Notes: generated by a model from the letters alone, not told the origin. Shown: positions 36,905-46,802, counted from the first letter of the stretch. The stretch is 64,000 nucleotides of DNA from Candidatus Rifleibacterium amylolyticum (GCA_009917695.1 JAACJG010000003.1:248001-312000), one strand, 5' to 3'. Program-made: numbers and translations.

Positions 36905-36935
36905 AAAACTGCCCCGCTTGCGGGGCAGTTTTTGC
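36905..36935 (+). terminator. Strong terminator after rplL
   Basis: AACTGCCCCG (36907-36916), loop CTTG, CGGGGCAGTT (36921-36930), TTT. It ends the ribosomal operon. A possible extended -10 promoter (TGTTAAAAT, 37012-37020) for the PTS genes lies further down. Confidence 0.92.
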
Positions 36936-37059
36936 ATTCAGGATTTTCTAAATGCTTACAGGCAAAGGATTTGACTTACGCAAGATTCGTGTAGAACTTG
37001 CACTGTCGGTTTGTTAAAATAGCTGATACAAAGTCTATTTTGATTGGGAGAGACAAGCC

Positions 37060-39609
37060 ATGACGGCCAGTGCCGATAAAGTGGAGATTTTTGCGCCTCT
37101 GTCCGGATACCTTTTGCCCCTTGAAATGGTTCCTGACCCGGTTTTTGCTCAGAAGCTCGTCGGTGATGGCATTTCGCTTGACCCGACCAGCAATGTGCTT
37201 AAGGCGCCTGTAGCCGGAGTAATAATTCAACTGCATGCAGCAGCTCATGCTCTGACCATCAGAACTGCAAGCGGTGCCGAGATTCTTATACATGTTGGCC
37301 TCGATACGGTCAAGCTTGGCGGCAAAGGATTTGAAGCGCTGGTTACCAAGGGCGACAATGTAAGTGTTGGGCAACCGTTGATCAGGTTTAATGCTGATTT
37401 TGTCGCCACCAATGCCCGCAGCCTGTTGACTCAGATTCTTGTCTCCAATCCCGAAACTGTTAGAGATTTGAAGCGTGAGTCTGGAGTGGTCGAAGAAGGC
37501 AGTGACGTGATATTTTCGTTTGTGCCGGCAACAGCCTCTGATAAAGCAACTGCGCCAGTTGCTGCATCTACGCAGCGCGTAGTTTCAGAAACCATTGTAA
37601 TCGTTAACCCGTCGGGAATACACGCCCGTCCGGCATCAGTTCTTGCCGGAATGGCCCGCCAGTTCAGCTGTGATCTACAGCTGCAGAAAGGCGATCGCGC
37701 GGTAAATGCCCGCAGTGTCTCTGCACTGATGGCACTGGAAGTTGCCAGAGACGACAAAGTCGTGCTGGTAGCCAACGGAGAAGACGCTGCCAAGGCAGTG
37801 GAATACATCGCGCCACGTCTGGCTGAAGGTCTTGGCGAAAACCTCTCTGCTGCTGCGGACGAACAGAAAGAGCAATATGTCATGGCTGAAACGACGAAGG
37901 CCGGGCAAATGGCTGGAATCGGCGCTTCGCGTGGTGTTGCCATCGGCAAGGTTCTTCGCTTGCGCAGTGAAAAATATGATATTCCAGAAGCCGGTCGTGG
38001 CTACAAATACGAACAATCAGAGTTCAGCAATGCTGTCAAGCGCGCAACCCTGCAGTTGTCTTCTCTACAGGATAAACTCAAGCGTTCAGGCAATCCCGAG
38101 CGTGCCGCAATTTTTGCAGCTCACGCCGAACTTCTTGACGATCCTGAGCTCATGGAGCTCGTTGAACGTGGCATAATGACCGGAAAAAGCGCGGCTTATG
38201 CCTGGCACGGAGCTTTCACCACACATGCTGAAAGATTGCAGAGCCTCAATAACCAGCTGCTGGCAGCTCGTGCCAATGATCTTAAGGACCTCGGCTACCG
38301 GGTTTTACGAATACTGCTGTCGATCGAGGAGAAAAGCTACAATCTGTCCGACAAACAGGTGATAATAGCTGAAGATCTCACGCCTTCGACCATTGTGAAT
38401 ATAGACAAGGAGCTTGTAGTCGCCTGTTGCACCGTTTCTGGAGGCGCTACTTCACACGTTGCAATTCTCGCGCGATCGATGGGGCTGCCGGCAATAGTCG
38501 GACTCGACCCCGCTGCGCTCGAACTCAAAGATGGCACTCTGGTTGTGGTCGATGGCAATCGCGGCATTCTGACAGTCGAACCCGATGACAAAGAAATCAG
38601 AATCGTCGAAGGTACCATGCAACGGGAAGAACTGACGCGCGCCGAAGAAAAGATGCATGCCTCAGAAACCGCTATAACTTCAGATGGCATCGAAATTCGT
38701 GTTGTTGCCAATATTGGTGATGTCTCTTCGGCTGGTCAGGCTGTTGATCTTGGCGCTGAAGGCGTCGGACTGCTGCGTTCAGAGTTTCTTTTCATGAATC
38801 GATCAGTCGCCCCTTCAGAAGAAGAACAATACACGGCTTATCTTGCCGTTGCCGAGAAGATGGGGAAAGAGCGCCCGATAATTATCAGAACGCTCGATGT
38901 CGGTGGCGATAAACCGCTTTCCTACCTGCCCATTCCACATGAAGAAAACCCGTTCCTGGGTGAGCGCGGTATCAGAGTTTGTCTCAATCGCCCAGAAATA
39001 TTGATAACCCAGCTGCGCGCCATTTTGCGGGTGGCTCAGGATTACGATGTCAGGGTGATGTTTCCGATGATCACCGACATCGAAGAGTGGCGCCAGGCGC
39101 GCCGGATTCTGCACGAAACCGCCGCTGCCATGAAACTGCCGATAATCAAGGCCGGCATCATGATCGAGGTTCCCTCAGCTGCAATGCTCGCTGAAAACTT
39201 TGCCTCCGAAACCGATTTTTTCTCGATCGGCACTAACGATCTAAGTCAGTATGTTCTGGCCATGGATCGCGGTCATCCGAAGATGGCCGGCAAAATTGAC
39301 GCCATGCACCCGTCGATATTGCGCATAATGAGCATTGTAGCTGAAGCCGGTCGTCGGCATAAAATTGAAGTAGGCGTCTGCGGTGGCCTTGCCAGCGATA
39401 TTGAAGGTATTGCCGCGCTTATTGGCCTGGGCATAAGCAAGTTGAGCGTCGATATTCCGGTAATTGCCACGGTTAAAGCTGTTATACGCAGATTGTCTGC
39501 CGCAAAATGCTCTGAACTGGTGGGTGAGGCGACCAGAATGAGTGATGCCATGGCAGTCAGGCAGGCTTTTAAAAAGCTCATGGAAGACGGGCGAGGTGAA
39601 CGGAAATGA
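37060..39609 (+). CDS. PTS phosphotransfer fusion EIIA(Glc)-HPr-EI
   Basis: 849 residues carrying all soluble PTS steps. EIIA of glucose type (about 1-150): phospho-His78 in [12 protein letters not shown]. HPr (about 165-260): GIHARPAS with His188, and Ser219 in [11 protein letters not shown], spaced 31 residues, as His15 and Ser46 are in free HPr. Enzyme I (about 275-849): [21 protein letters not shown] with His466, then the PEP-binding barrel. Phosphate from PEP passes EI, HPr, EIIA, then the EIIB of the next gene, whose start overlaps this stop by 4 bases. Ser219 implies control by HprK. GGGAGAGAC lies upstream. Confidence 0.93.
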   Translation: MTASADKVEIFAPLSGYLLPLEMVPDPVFAQKLVGDGISLDPTSNVLKAPVAGVIIQLHAAAHALTIRTASGAEILIHVGLDTVKLGGKGFEALVTKGDNVSVGQPLIRFNADFVATNARSLLTQILVSNPETVRDLKRESGVVEEGSDVIFSFVPATASDKATAPVAASTQRVVSETIVIVNPSGIHARPASVLAGMARQFSCDLQLQKGDRAVNARSVSALMALEVARDDKVVLVANGEDAAKAVEYIAPRLAEGLGENLSAAADEQKEQYVMAETTKAGQMAGIGASRGVAIGKVLRLRSEKYDIPEAGRGYKYEQSEFSNAVKRATLQLSSLQDKLKRSGNPERAAIFAAHAELLDDPELMELVERGIMTGKSAAYAWHGAFTTHAERLQSLNNQLLAARANDLKDLGYRVLRILLSIEEKSYNLSDKQVIIAEDLTPSTIVNIDKELVVACCTVSGGATSHVAILARSMGLPAIVGLDPAALELKDGTLVVVDGNRGILTVEPDDKEIRIVEGTMQREELTRAEEKMHASETAITSDGIEIRVVANIGDVSSAGQAVDLGAEGVGLLRSEFLFMNRSVAPSEEEQYTAYLAVAEKMGKERPIIIRTLDVGGDKPLSYLPIPHEENPFLGERGIRVCLNRPEILITQLRAILRVAQDYDVRVMFPMITDIEEWRQARRILHETAAAMKLPIIKAGIMIEVPSAAMLAENFASETDFFSIGTNDLSQYVLAMDRGHPKMAGKIDAMHPSILRIMSIVAEAGRRHKIEVGVCGGLASDIEGIAALIGLGISKLSVDIPVIATVKAVIRRLSAAKCSELVGEATRMSDAMAVRQAFKKLMEDGRGERK

Positions 39610-41408
39610 AAAAACTCTTACAAAGTGCTTTTGCTACTCTACAGAAAATCGGCAAGTCGATGATGCTGCCGGTTTCAGTTCTGCCGGTTGCCGGCATTCT
39701 TCTCGGTGTGGGCAGCTCGAATTTCAGCATGATCCCGGCGGTTATATCCAAAACCATGGCCCAGGCCGGCGGCGCAATTTTTGGCAACCTGCCGCTCATC
39801 TGTGCGCTTGGCGTGTGCCTGGGCCTCACCAATAACGACGGTGTGGCGGCTTTGGCCGGACTTGTCGGTTATGCGGTAATGGTTGCGACCATGGGCGTCA
39901 TGGCCACATATTATGGAGTCAATACCAGCAGTGTAATGGGCATGCAGTCTATCGACACCGGCGTTCTTGGTGGTGTTCTCGCCGGCCTCATCGCGGCCTG
40001 GCTTTTCAATCGCTTCTATCGCGTGCAGTTGCCACCTTATCTTGGCTTTTTCTCGGGGAAGCGCCTGGTTCCTATTCTTACTTCGTTTGCTGCGATAGGT
40101 CTTGGCTTGTTACTGAGTGTGATCTGGCCCCCAATTGGTAATCTTATTGGCCGCTTCTCACGCTGGGCAGCTTCTGAAGATCCGGCAACCGCTTTTGCCA
40201 TTTATGGCGTGGTCGAGCGTGCCCTGCTGCCGTTTGGTCTGCATCACATCTGGAACGCGCCCTTCTTTTTTGAAGTCGGTGAGTTTACATCTGCCGGTGA
40301 AGTTATCAGGGGCGAACTGCACCGTTATGTTGCCGGCGACCCGACTGCCGGCAACATGGCTGGCGGCTATCTGTTCAAAATGTTTGGTCTGCCCGCTGGC
40401 GCTCTTGCTATATGGTATACCGCCAAACCAGAGAACAAGGCGCGTGTCGGCGGCATAATGGGCTCTGCCGCACTTACCTCTTTTCTTACCGGTATTACTG
40501 AACCTATCAAGTTTTCGTTCCTTTTCCTGGCACCGTTGCTGTACGGTGTTCATGCCGTCATGACTGCCGGCGCCTATTATCTCTGTATTGTCATGGGTAT
40601 AAAGCATGGCATGACCTTTTCGCATGGATTTATCGATTATGTCCTGCTGTTTTCCAAATCGACCAACGGTTTTGGCATACTCTATGTTGGCGCCGTATGG
40701 GCTGTACTGTATTTCTTCGTTTTCCGCTTCGTCATTCTCAAATTCAATCTCAAGACGCCGGGACGTGAAGATGTGCCGGAAGTCGATGTCGCCAGTGTTG
40801 CCGAGAACGAATTCTCGCGTCAGCTGGTGCTTGCCTTTGGCGGCAAAAGCAATATAGTCAGCCTTGATGCCTGCATTACCCGCCTGCGTATGGAACTGAA
40901 GGACACGAAAAAGGCAGATCCCGAACGTCTCAAACAGCTGGGCGCCGTTGGTGTCGTCGATGTTGGCACTGGTTTGCAGGCAATATTCGGTACGCGTTCA
41001 GAAATTCTCAGGACCGAAATGCAGGAATACCTTAATGTCGCCGGGGAAGAAGCCGAACTGCCTGCTGATAATGCCGGAATTCGGCTGGTGAAAGCAGAGT
41101 CAGCGCCAGGCTTTCCTACTGTTCCTGCCGATCCGGATGCTCGAAAGAAATGCGAAAGATGGCTGATCGCTGTCGGTGGCAACGATAATCTGGTCGAAGT
41201 TTCGGCATGCGCTGAAACCCGTCTGCGTATAAAACTGCGCGAGCCAGCCGTGATCGATAGTAAAAAGCTACGCGACAGCGGTATCAAAGGCATCATGAAT
41301 TTTGATGAAGGTATCGTTCACCTGTTGACCGGGCTTGGTGCCCATCAGTATGCTGTCGAAATGAAAGGCCTTATCGCTGCTGGCTTTGCTGGTGAAACTG
41401 ATGACTAG
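39606..41408 (+). CDS. PTS glucose-family EIIC with two EIIB domains
   Basis: 600 residues. EIIC of the glucose/N-acetylglucosamine superfamily (about 1-385), about ten hydrophobic segments, with [15 protein letters not shown] and [17 protein letters not shown] typical of substrate binding and gating. EIIB1 (about 400-480) has phospho-Cys423 in [11 protein letters not shown] second EIIB-like domain (about 515-595) has Cys535 in [10 protein letters not shown], one residue longer between Cys and TRLR. The second copy may be phosphorylated or regulatory. Sugar imported and phosphorylated: probably glucose or GlcNAc. Translationally coupled to the fusion upstream. Confidence 0.9.
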   Translation: MKKLLQSAFATLQKIGKSMMLPVSVLPVAGILLGVGSSNFSMIPAVISKTMAQAGGAIFGNLPLICALGVCLGLTNNDGVAALAGLVGYAVMVATMGVMATYYGVNTSSVMGMQSIDTGVLGGVLAGLIAAWLFNRFYRVQLPPYLGFFSGKRLVPILTSFAAIGLGLLLSVIWPPIGNLIGRFSRWAASEDPATAFAIYGVVERALLPFGLHHIWNAPFFFEVGEFTSAGEVIRGELHRYVAGDPTAGNMAGGYLFKMFGLPAGALAIWYTAKPENKARVGGIMGSAALTSFLTGITEPIKFSFLFLAPLLYGVHAVMTAGAYYLCIVMGIKHGMTFSHGFIDYVLLFSKSTNGFGILYVGAVWAVLYFFVFRFVILKFNLKTPGREDVPEVDVASVAENEFSRQLVLAFGGKSNIVSLDACITRLRMELKDTKKADPERLKQLGAVGVVDVGTGLQAIFGTRSEILRTEMQEYLNVAGEEAELPADNAGIRLVKAESAPGFPTVPADPDARKKCERWLIAVGGNDNLVEVSACAETRLRIKLREPAVIDSKKLRDSGIKGIMNFDEGIVHLLTGLGAHQYAVEMKGLIAAGFAGETDD

Positions 41409-41985
41409 TGACGAATTAGATTCAGCTGAAAAGCTGCCGGTAATGCCGCCAAACCGGGAAGTGTTCGAAATCACCCGAATGGGCCTGCCACTGAGTTTAA
41501 AAGATAATCTGCTCTGCGGCCTGGTCATAGTTCTTGCAATAGATCTGCAGATAAGATTGAGCCATACCTTCCTGGCAGAGGGGCTGATCGCTTTTGCCGG
41601 CTTTATCGGCTATGTGGCGATGCGTTACTGGCTGCTGACCAGGCGTTATCCCGCACCCGGTGATCTGGTGATCGAAAATGGCGCAATATATTTTCCTGCC
41701 AGCATTAATGGTGGACAGGCAGACTCTTTTGACCTGTCGAACTGCATCGTAAAGTTTTATGTGAATCGTGGTAAAAGTGGCGTCAGCAAAACATCTGTCG
41801 AGTTTCGACATGGTCTTCAGGTCGTCAAAATCAACAGCTTAAGCATCGATCTCGATCAGCTCGACAAAGCTCTGACTGCCCGCGGCGTATCGATTCAGCG
41901 CGAATTCTGGCAGATGGGTCTTTACGCCGTCGGATTTCTGCTTATTGCAATTCTTATTTTTATCGTCTTTATGGTATTGCGCTAG
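41401..41985 (+). CDS. Small membrane protein, unknown
   Basis: 194 residues from ATG 41401, overlapping the PTS permease stop by 8 bases. Two hydrophobic helices (about 32-75), a soluble beta-rich middle (about 85-150), and one C-terminal helix ([18 protein letters not shown]). The middle resembles a bacterial PH-like domain between helices, but I cannot name the family. Coupling to the permease suggests a role with it. The stop overlaps that of larE on the other strand. Confidence 0.65.
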   Translation: MTSDELDSAEKLPVMPPNREVFEITRMGLPLSLKDNLLCGLVIVLAIDLQIRLSHTFLAEGLIAFAGFIGYVAMRYWLLTRRYPAPGDLVIENGAIYFPASINGGQADSFDLSNCIVKFYVNRGKSGVSKTSVEFRHGLQVVKINSLSIDLDQLDKALTARGVSIQREFWQMGLYAVGFLLIAILIFIVFMVLR

Positions 41986-42812
41986 TCGATACGGTTCATC
42001 GAACCTTTACGATAGCCCGCGATATCGATACAGATATGCTTGTAGCCAAGTTCTGACAATTGTCGGAAAAGGCTGGCCGCGATATCGAGTGCGCGATGAA
42101 CCTGGTCTGGTGCAACCTCGATGCGCGCAAGATTGCCATGGTGTCGCAGGCGACACTGAGCCAGACCGGCATCACGCAACAACTCTTCGCTTCTTTCGAT
42201 CTTTTGTAAAATTTCTATAGATATGACAGTTCCGGTTTCTATGCGTGTTGCCAGACAACTCTGTGCCGGCCGGACCAGGTTAGTTGCTCCCCAGTGGCGC
42301 AGCACTTCGCCGACCATGGCCTTGCTGAAGCCACATTCGAGCAGCGGGCTGACGATACCAAGTTCTTTGAGTGCCTGTCGGCCTGGCCTGTAATCATCAT
42401 TATCGTCAGTTACCGACCCCTCGCAGACTCGATGATCAGAGCCTGCTTCAGCAAGAATGCTTTTAAAAATGGCCTTTTTGCAATGATAGCAGCGCAGTGC
42501 CGGGTTAGCGGTAACCAGCGGGTCGGCAAGAGGACTCACCTTGATTTCCTTGAGCCTGAGGCCATGCTTAAGCGCAACAACTCTTGCTATGCGCATTTCT
42601 GACGCGCTCATGAATTCAGAATCGACCAGTATGGCCTGATAACTGTCAGGCAAAAAATTGTGCGCAGCCAGCGCCAGCAGCGAGCTGTCCATGCCGCCCG
42701 AAAAAGCTATTGTTACAGGCTGCAGTCGTTCTAGGCAGCTGCGCAACCTGTCGAGGGCGTCAGCTGTTTCTGGTAACAGAACCGTTTTTGCGCTTACGTT
42801 GGTGTCTTTCAT
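41982..42812 (-). CDS. larE: LarE-type sacrificial sulfur transferase
   Basis: 276 residues from ATG 42812 (ATG 42848 is an alternative). PP-loop SGGMDSSLLALA binds ATP; RCYHCKKAIFKSIL and RPAQSCLATRIETG are LarE-family motifs, the second carrying the Cys whose sulfur is given up in making the nickel-pincer cofactor of lactate racemase. No larA, larB or larC is in the window. A TTGTGC-18-TACAAT pattern just upstream would give an almost leaderless mRNA, and no ribosome site is seen at either start. Confidence 0.86.
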   Translation of the reverse strand: MKDTNVSAKTVLLPETADALDRLRSCLERLQPVTIAFSGGMDSSLLALAAHNFLPDSYQAILVDSEFMSASEMRIARVVALKHGLRLKEIKVSPLADPLVTANPALRCYHCKKAIFKSILAEAGSDHRVCEGSVTDDNDDYRPGRQALKELGIVSPLLECGFSKAMVGEVLRHWGATNLVRPAQSCLATRIETGTVISIEILQKIERSEELLRDAGLAQCRLRHHGNLARIEVAPDQVHRALDIAASLFRQLSELGYKHICIDIAGYRKGSMNRID

Positions 42813-42983
42813 CACTGCCGATTGTAGCAGAATAACATGTTTTGGCACAACATAGCGGCCGGTCAGTTTTCAGGTGAATCTGAATATAGTGGCAGTAACC
42901 GCTGATTCTAATGATTGACGCAGATCTTTTGAGAGGTTCGATTCGTTGTAGTAAAGATGGAATGACCGAAAGAGATGAAATTA

Positions 42984-43011
42984 GTCATCCTGCACGCAGT
43001 CGCAGGATCCA
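42984..43011. repeat. REP-like palindromic element
   Basis: GTCATCCTGCACGCAGTCGC followed by AGGATCCA: a 7-base stem (ATCCTGC/GCAGGAT). Very similar sequences are scattered in many unrelated bacterial genomes. A weak TCCCA/TGGGA hairpin with a T-run follows at about 43020-43040. The rest of the gap 42849-43117 shows no gene. Confidence 0.6.
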
Positions 43012-43117
43012 TGTCTGACTTCCCACCTGGGATTTTTTTAAGTTTCTGGCAGGTGTCGCATATGCTGTAGTTATCTGTTACTCTGATGGTGAGTTGCATG
43101 TCAGATGGTGAGGATAT

Positions 43118-44350
43118 ATGAAAAAAATCAAATCGATTGTCTGCCTTTTGCTGTTTCTTAACTGTTGTGCGTTTTCACCGGTGTCAGGCGGCTTTAAAAC
43201 TGGTGATTCGGCTGATAATGTCGAAATACAGCTCAAGGCTGAAGCTGAATCTCTGATGACGCAGACAAACAACGTCAGTTCCAGCAGCGAAGTGGCAAAA
43301 ATATGGAAATACGTCGAATACCTCTGGGATAAAGACCGGCGTCCCGAAGCCGGCCGATATATCGAAGCCGGTCTGACCTTCGAGCCCTTTAACTATTATT
43401 ATCAGGCAAAACTGGCTCTGGTTCTGGCTGAACAGGGACGGAACCGCGAGGCTTACGATCGGGCGCAGATCGTCTATGAAAAAGCCGAAGATGAAGAAAC
43501 TGTCGAGATGATTCTGCCCATTCTCAAAAAAAGTCTGCCGGCCCAGTTTAAAAGCATGGAAGCGGCTGAATTTGCCTCGCCAACAGTCGTTCTGGTAACA
43601 ATGGGCGAAGTTAACCATCTGCTTGTGCTTGAGTTGCAGCAGAAAATCAGCGAATATACCGGGCTTGCTGTGGTTGTTTTCAGTGAAACAGGCACTCCGC
43701 CGCCCCCTGACCGCAGTTTTTTTACTTCGGAAATCAGGAGAATGCGCCCGACCATTCTTGGTATGCCCGAGATGGTTGCCTGGTTGAACTCTCACAATAT
43801 AGCCACGGCGTCACTCGCAACCGACAATGAACTGTTCGTGAAAACCATGCAGCAGTTTCTCGAAGAAAACAACCCGGTGGCGGCAAAGGGTTTTAAAACC
43901 AATATGGATCTGGCGCGCCTGCGGCTGCAGCAATGGAGTTACGATTCGTTGCGTGATTATCTGGTCGCCATGGCCGCCCCGCACAGAAACGAAAAATGGC
44001 TGCTGATAGGCATAACCAGCTATGACATGTACATGGCTGATACCAATTATGTTTTTGCCGGCACCAATCCCTATGCTCAGGCGATAATCTCATATCGGCG
44101 TTTCATGAGCGATTTCAACCAGGAACCCGAGAATCGCAAGCGGCTGTTGTCGCGTCTGTTCAAACAGTTTCTGTCGGTATTCGGGCTGCTCAACGGTATG
44201 ACCCGTTGCACTTTTCCCGACTGCGCCAGGGTTTTTCCGCGTAATATCGCTGAGCACGACGAAAAGCCGGAATATCTGTGTGACGAATGCCGTCAGACTC
44301 TTGAAAAATTGCTCAAAACAAGGATCCAACCGAAACCAGCCCGTCGCTGA
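43118..44350 (+). CDS. Exported archaemetzincin-like protein lacking the catalytic motif
   Basis: 410 residues with a signal peptide (residues 1-24) and a helical N-terminal region, probably TPR-like. The C-terminal 230 residues follow the archaemetzincin plan: LLIGITSYDMYMADTNYVFAG matches the conserved strand before the active site. The family signature HExxHxxGx3Cx4CxMx17CxxC is kept only in part: Gly360, Cys364, Cys369, Cys388 and Cys391 are present, but the three zinc His and the Glu are Ser353, Leu357, Arg363 and Val354. So the structural Cys4 zinc survives while the catalytic zinc does not: a probable pseudo-protease. GAGG upstream gives the start. Confidence 0.75.
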   Translation: MKKIKSIVCLLLFLNCCAFSPVSGGFKTGDSADNVEIQLKAEAESLMTQTNNVSSSSEVAKIWKYVEYLWDKDRRPEAGRYIEAGLTFEPFNYYYQAKLALVLAEQGRNREAYDRAQIVYEKAEDEETVEMILPILKKSLPAQFKSMEAAEFASPTVVLVTMGEVNHLLVLELQQKISEYTGLAVVVFSETGTPPPPDRSFFTSEIRRMRPTILGMPEMVAWLNSHNIATASLATDNELFVKTMQQFLEENNPVAAKGFKTNMDLARLRLQQWSYDSLRDYLVAMAAPHRNEKWLLIGITSYDMYMADTNYVFAGTNPYAQAIISYRRFMSDFNQEPENRKRLLSRLFKQFLSVFGLLNGMTRCTFPDCARVFPRNIAEHDEKPEYLCDECRQTLEKLLKTRIQPKPARR

Positions 44351-44429
44351 AGTGCTTGTTTTTGCGAGTTTCTGCCAGTCGTGATTTATGCTATCATGCT
44401 CAAAATATTTTGAAGGCTGGAGCTGAAGC

Positions 44430-45347
44430 ATGAGTCTCGATAACGTTCATTTCAAGGCCGGTTACAACTTTCTCGGACTGGCAGAAGAAGACAGCAGATA
44501 CGAAGATGCCCGCGCCGTAATTATTCCTGTTCCTTATGACAGCACAACCTCATATCGTGCTGGCACTCGCGAAGGCCCTTTTGCCATTCTCACCGCCTCC
44601 CGCCAGGTCGAACTCTATGACCTCGACCTGCAATGCGAACCTCTCAGCAGCGGTGTTCACACTCTGCCTGAGCTTGAACCCGACATGCAGGGCCCGGCAG
44701 CGACATTGCAGAATATTGAAGCGGCCGTCAAGGCAGTGCTTGCCGACGGCAAGTTCCCTGTTATGCTTGGCGGCGAACACAGTATCAGCTCCGCGCCGAT
44801 AAAGGCAGTCAGAGAAAAGTATGGCGCCGGCCTGTCGGTATTGCAGCTCGACGCGCATTCAGACCTGCGTGATACTTACGAAAACACACCATACAACCAC
44901 GCCGCCGTAATGCGCCGCGTCATCGATCTGGTCAAACTTACACAGGTTGGTATTCGCAACACCTGCCGTGACGAGATGGAATTCATCAAAAAGAGCGGTC
45001 ACGACGGCATTATCTGGGCAAGCGAAATGACCGGCTCCGACAACGCGTGGATCGATCGGGTAATGAACCGGCTTACCGACAATGTTTACATCACCGTTGA
45101 TCTCGATGCCTTCGATCCTTCGATCATGCCTGCTACCGGCACGCCAGAACCAGGCGGTATGCTGTGGTATCCGACCCTGCAACTGCTCAATCGCGTTATC
45201 GACGAAAAGAATGTCGTCGGCTTCGATGTCGTCGAGCTCTGCCCGATTCCCGGAAATATTGCCTCGGACTTTCTCGCCGCAAAACTGGTTTTTAAAATGC
45301 TCGGCCGTATTTTCAAAAAGAACGGCTGGATTGGCGGGGAAAGCTGA
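44430..45347 (+). CDS. speB: Agmatinase
   Basis: 305 residues, arginase/ureohydrolase fold. Manganese ligands in GGEHS, DAHSD and DLDAFDPS are all present, and ATGTPEPGG is typical of agmatinases. It turns agmatine into putrescine and urea. ATG 44430 follows GGAG. The gene overlaps the prepilin peptidase by one base (TGATG), an unexpected pairing. Confidence 0.9.
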   Translation: MSLDNVHFKAGYNFLGLAEEDSRYEDARAVIIPVPYDSTTSYRAGTREGPFAILTASRQVELYDLDLQCEPLSSGVHTLPELEPDMQGPAATLQNIEAAVKAVLADGKFPVMLGGEHSISSAPIKAVREKYGAGLSVLQLDAHSDLRDTYENTPYNHAAVMRRVIDLVKLTQVGIRNTCRDEMEFIKKSGHDGIIWASEMTGSDNAWIDRVMNRLTDNVYITVDLDAFDPSIMPATGTPEPGGMLWYPTLQLLNRVIDEKNVVGFDVVELCPIPGNIASDFLAAKLVFKMLGRIFKKNGWIGGES

Positions 45348-46150
45348 TGCCTGATTTTCAGCTGCATCTGGTTTTGATCGCCGCCGTACTGGGTGCTCTG
45401 GCCGGCCGTCGCATCGGTTGGGCTATACGCGCATGGCCTGGTCACGAAACCTTTCACTGTGATTATCTCTATTGCGGCGACTGCGAGGGCGGCAAACGTC
45501 GTGGTTGTTATAATGCCGGTCGCACCCAGGATCGCCTGTATACGCTGTTTTCGATCCTGGTAGCTGCCGCAGCTGCTGCCTGGTGGGGCGCTTCGACGCG
45601 AACACTCATTGCCTGGCTGATGACGGTAAGCTGTCTGATCGTGACTGTCGTTGACATTCGCTATCTGATCATTCCAGATACTTTGTCTATCAACGGCTGC
45701 TGGACCGGCCTGCTTTATGCTGCCGGCTGCTGGGTCTGGGTAAAGGCCGGTTACGCGCCGCCGTCATACCATATCGAGTTTACCGATTCGCTGATCGGTT
45801 TTATTGTTGGCGGCGGCTTCTTGTGGCTGCTTGGCCAGATGGCACTGCTGCTCTTCAAAAAGGAAGGTATGGGCGGCGGTGATGTTAAGCTGCTCGCGGC
45901 ATTTGGCGCCTGGGCCGGCTGGCAGGCTGTAATCGGCACTACGGTCATAGCCAGTTTTCTCGGTGCCACCGGCGGCATTCTTGGCATTCTTTATCAGAAG
46001 ATTCGCTATCGCAAAGAATACAAGCCGCTTACTCACATGATTCCTTTCGGCCCTTACCTGTGCATCGGGTTTCTTTTTGTGTTCTTTTTTGGCGTTGAAC
46101 CTTTGCTGAATCTCGTAGAAGCTTACAACGCCTGGCTCTATTCGAATTAA
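45347..46150 (+). CDS. pilD: Type IV prepilin peptidase
   Basis: 267 residues, about seven hydrophobic segments. The aspartyl catalytic pair is in VDIRYLIIPD and GMGGGDVKL (A24 signature, GGGD for GxGD). The N-terminal methylase region has a Cys-rich loop (CDYLYCGDCEGGKRRGC) in place of the standard two CxxC motifs. It would cut the leaders of the pseudopilins at 8324 and 22623. The start overlaps speB. Confidence 0.9.
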   Translation: MPDFQLHLVLIAAVLGALAGRRIGWAIRAWPGHETFHCDYLYCGDCEGGKRRGCYNAGRTQDRLYTLFSILVAAAAAAWWGASTRTLIAWLMTVSCLIVTVVDIRYLIIPDTLSINGCWTGLLYAAGCWVWVKAGYAPPSYHIEFTDSLIGFIVGGGFLWLLGQMALLLFKKEGMGGGDVKLLAAFGAWAGWQAVIGTTVIASFLGATGGILGILYQKIRYRKEYKPLTHMIPFGPYLCIGFLFVFFFGVEPLLNLVEAYNAWLYSN

Positions 46151-46202
46151 AGCCAGTAGAAGCTCTCGATCAGGTCGTCGTTAAAACCGGGGCAAGAATT
46201 GT

Positions 46203-46231
46203 TTGACAATTTAGATCTCAGTTGATAGACT
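46203..46231 (+). promoter_or_regulatory. Sigma-70 promoter of secG
   Basis: TTGACA (46203-46208), 17 bases, TAGACT (46226-46231), 45 bases before the secG start. Confidence 0.7.
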
Positions 46232-46275
46232 CAGAAACTCGAAGATTGTACCGAAGATGAAGGAGTGTTCAGATT

Positions 46276-46653
46276 ATGCTCGCTGGTTTCATTCAGTTGA
46301 TTCATATTCTCGTTTGCGTTGGTTTGATCGTTGTCGTTCTGCTTCAGGCAGACAAAGGTGAAGGCCTGGCCGGAGCTTTCGGCGGTGGCGCATCTTCTAC
46401 TGTATTTGGCGAACGCGGCAGCGGCGGCTTTATGTCCAAGCTGACTACGACCATGGCAGTAATTTTCATGATCACCTCTCTCATCATCGCAGTTTATGTT
46501 CCGCGCTGGGAAGAAGCTCAGCCGCAGGTCAACTATTCACAGGGCGCAACCATGCCGATGGCAATGCCTGGCATGCCTCCGATGGATGTTCCGATAGCTC
46601 CAGTCGCCCCCGCTGGCGGTGAAGCTCCGGCCCCCGCTCCCACCGGAAACTGA
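46276..46653 (+). CDS. secG: Protein translocase subunit SecG
   Basis: 125 residues. Two hydrophobic helices (about 5-25 and 55-73) flank the conserved ADKGEGLAGAFGGGASSTVFG. SecG assists SecYE-driven export. The C-terminal 45 residues are Met/Pro/Ala-rich and probably cytoplasmic or disordered, longer than usual. ATG 46276 follows GAAGGAG, and a strong terminator follows. Confidence 0.94.
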   Translation: MLAGFIQLIHILVCVGLIVVVLLQADKGEGLAGAFGGGASSTVFGERGSGGFMSKLTTTMAVIFMITSLIIAVYVPRWEEAQPQVNYSQGATMPMAMPGMPPMDVPIAPVAPAGGEAPAPAPTGN

Positions 46654-46670
46654 TTCAGACTGTAATTCTA

Positions 46671-46696
46671 AAAGCTGCCGAAAGGCAGCTTTTTTA
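46671..46696 (+). terminator. Terminator after secG
   Basis: AAAGCTGCC, GAAA loop, GGCAGCTTT, TTTT: an ideal Rho-independent terminator. Confidence 0.95.
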
Positions 46697-46774
46697 TTGC
46701 GAATTTTTCCTGCCGCATCCACCAGACTCCGGCTGCCAGCTGAATATGTTTGAAAGGTATGGCGATAACGCCTG

Positions 46775-46802
46775 TTGACGAATGCTGTACAGACTGTATA
46801 CT
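46775..46802 (+). promoter_or_regulatory. Sigma-70 promoter
   Basis: TTGACG (46775-46780), 16 bases, TATACT (46797-46802), for the exported protein at 46892. The leader contains TTCGT/ACGAA arms. Confidence 0.65.

Noticed and set aside
35837-36937. 366-codon open frame on the minus strand across rplJ-rplL
   Set aside because: It lies exactly antisense to two certain ribosomal protein genes and encodes a low-complexity Phe/Ser-rich sequence; it is a by-product of codon bias.
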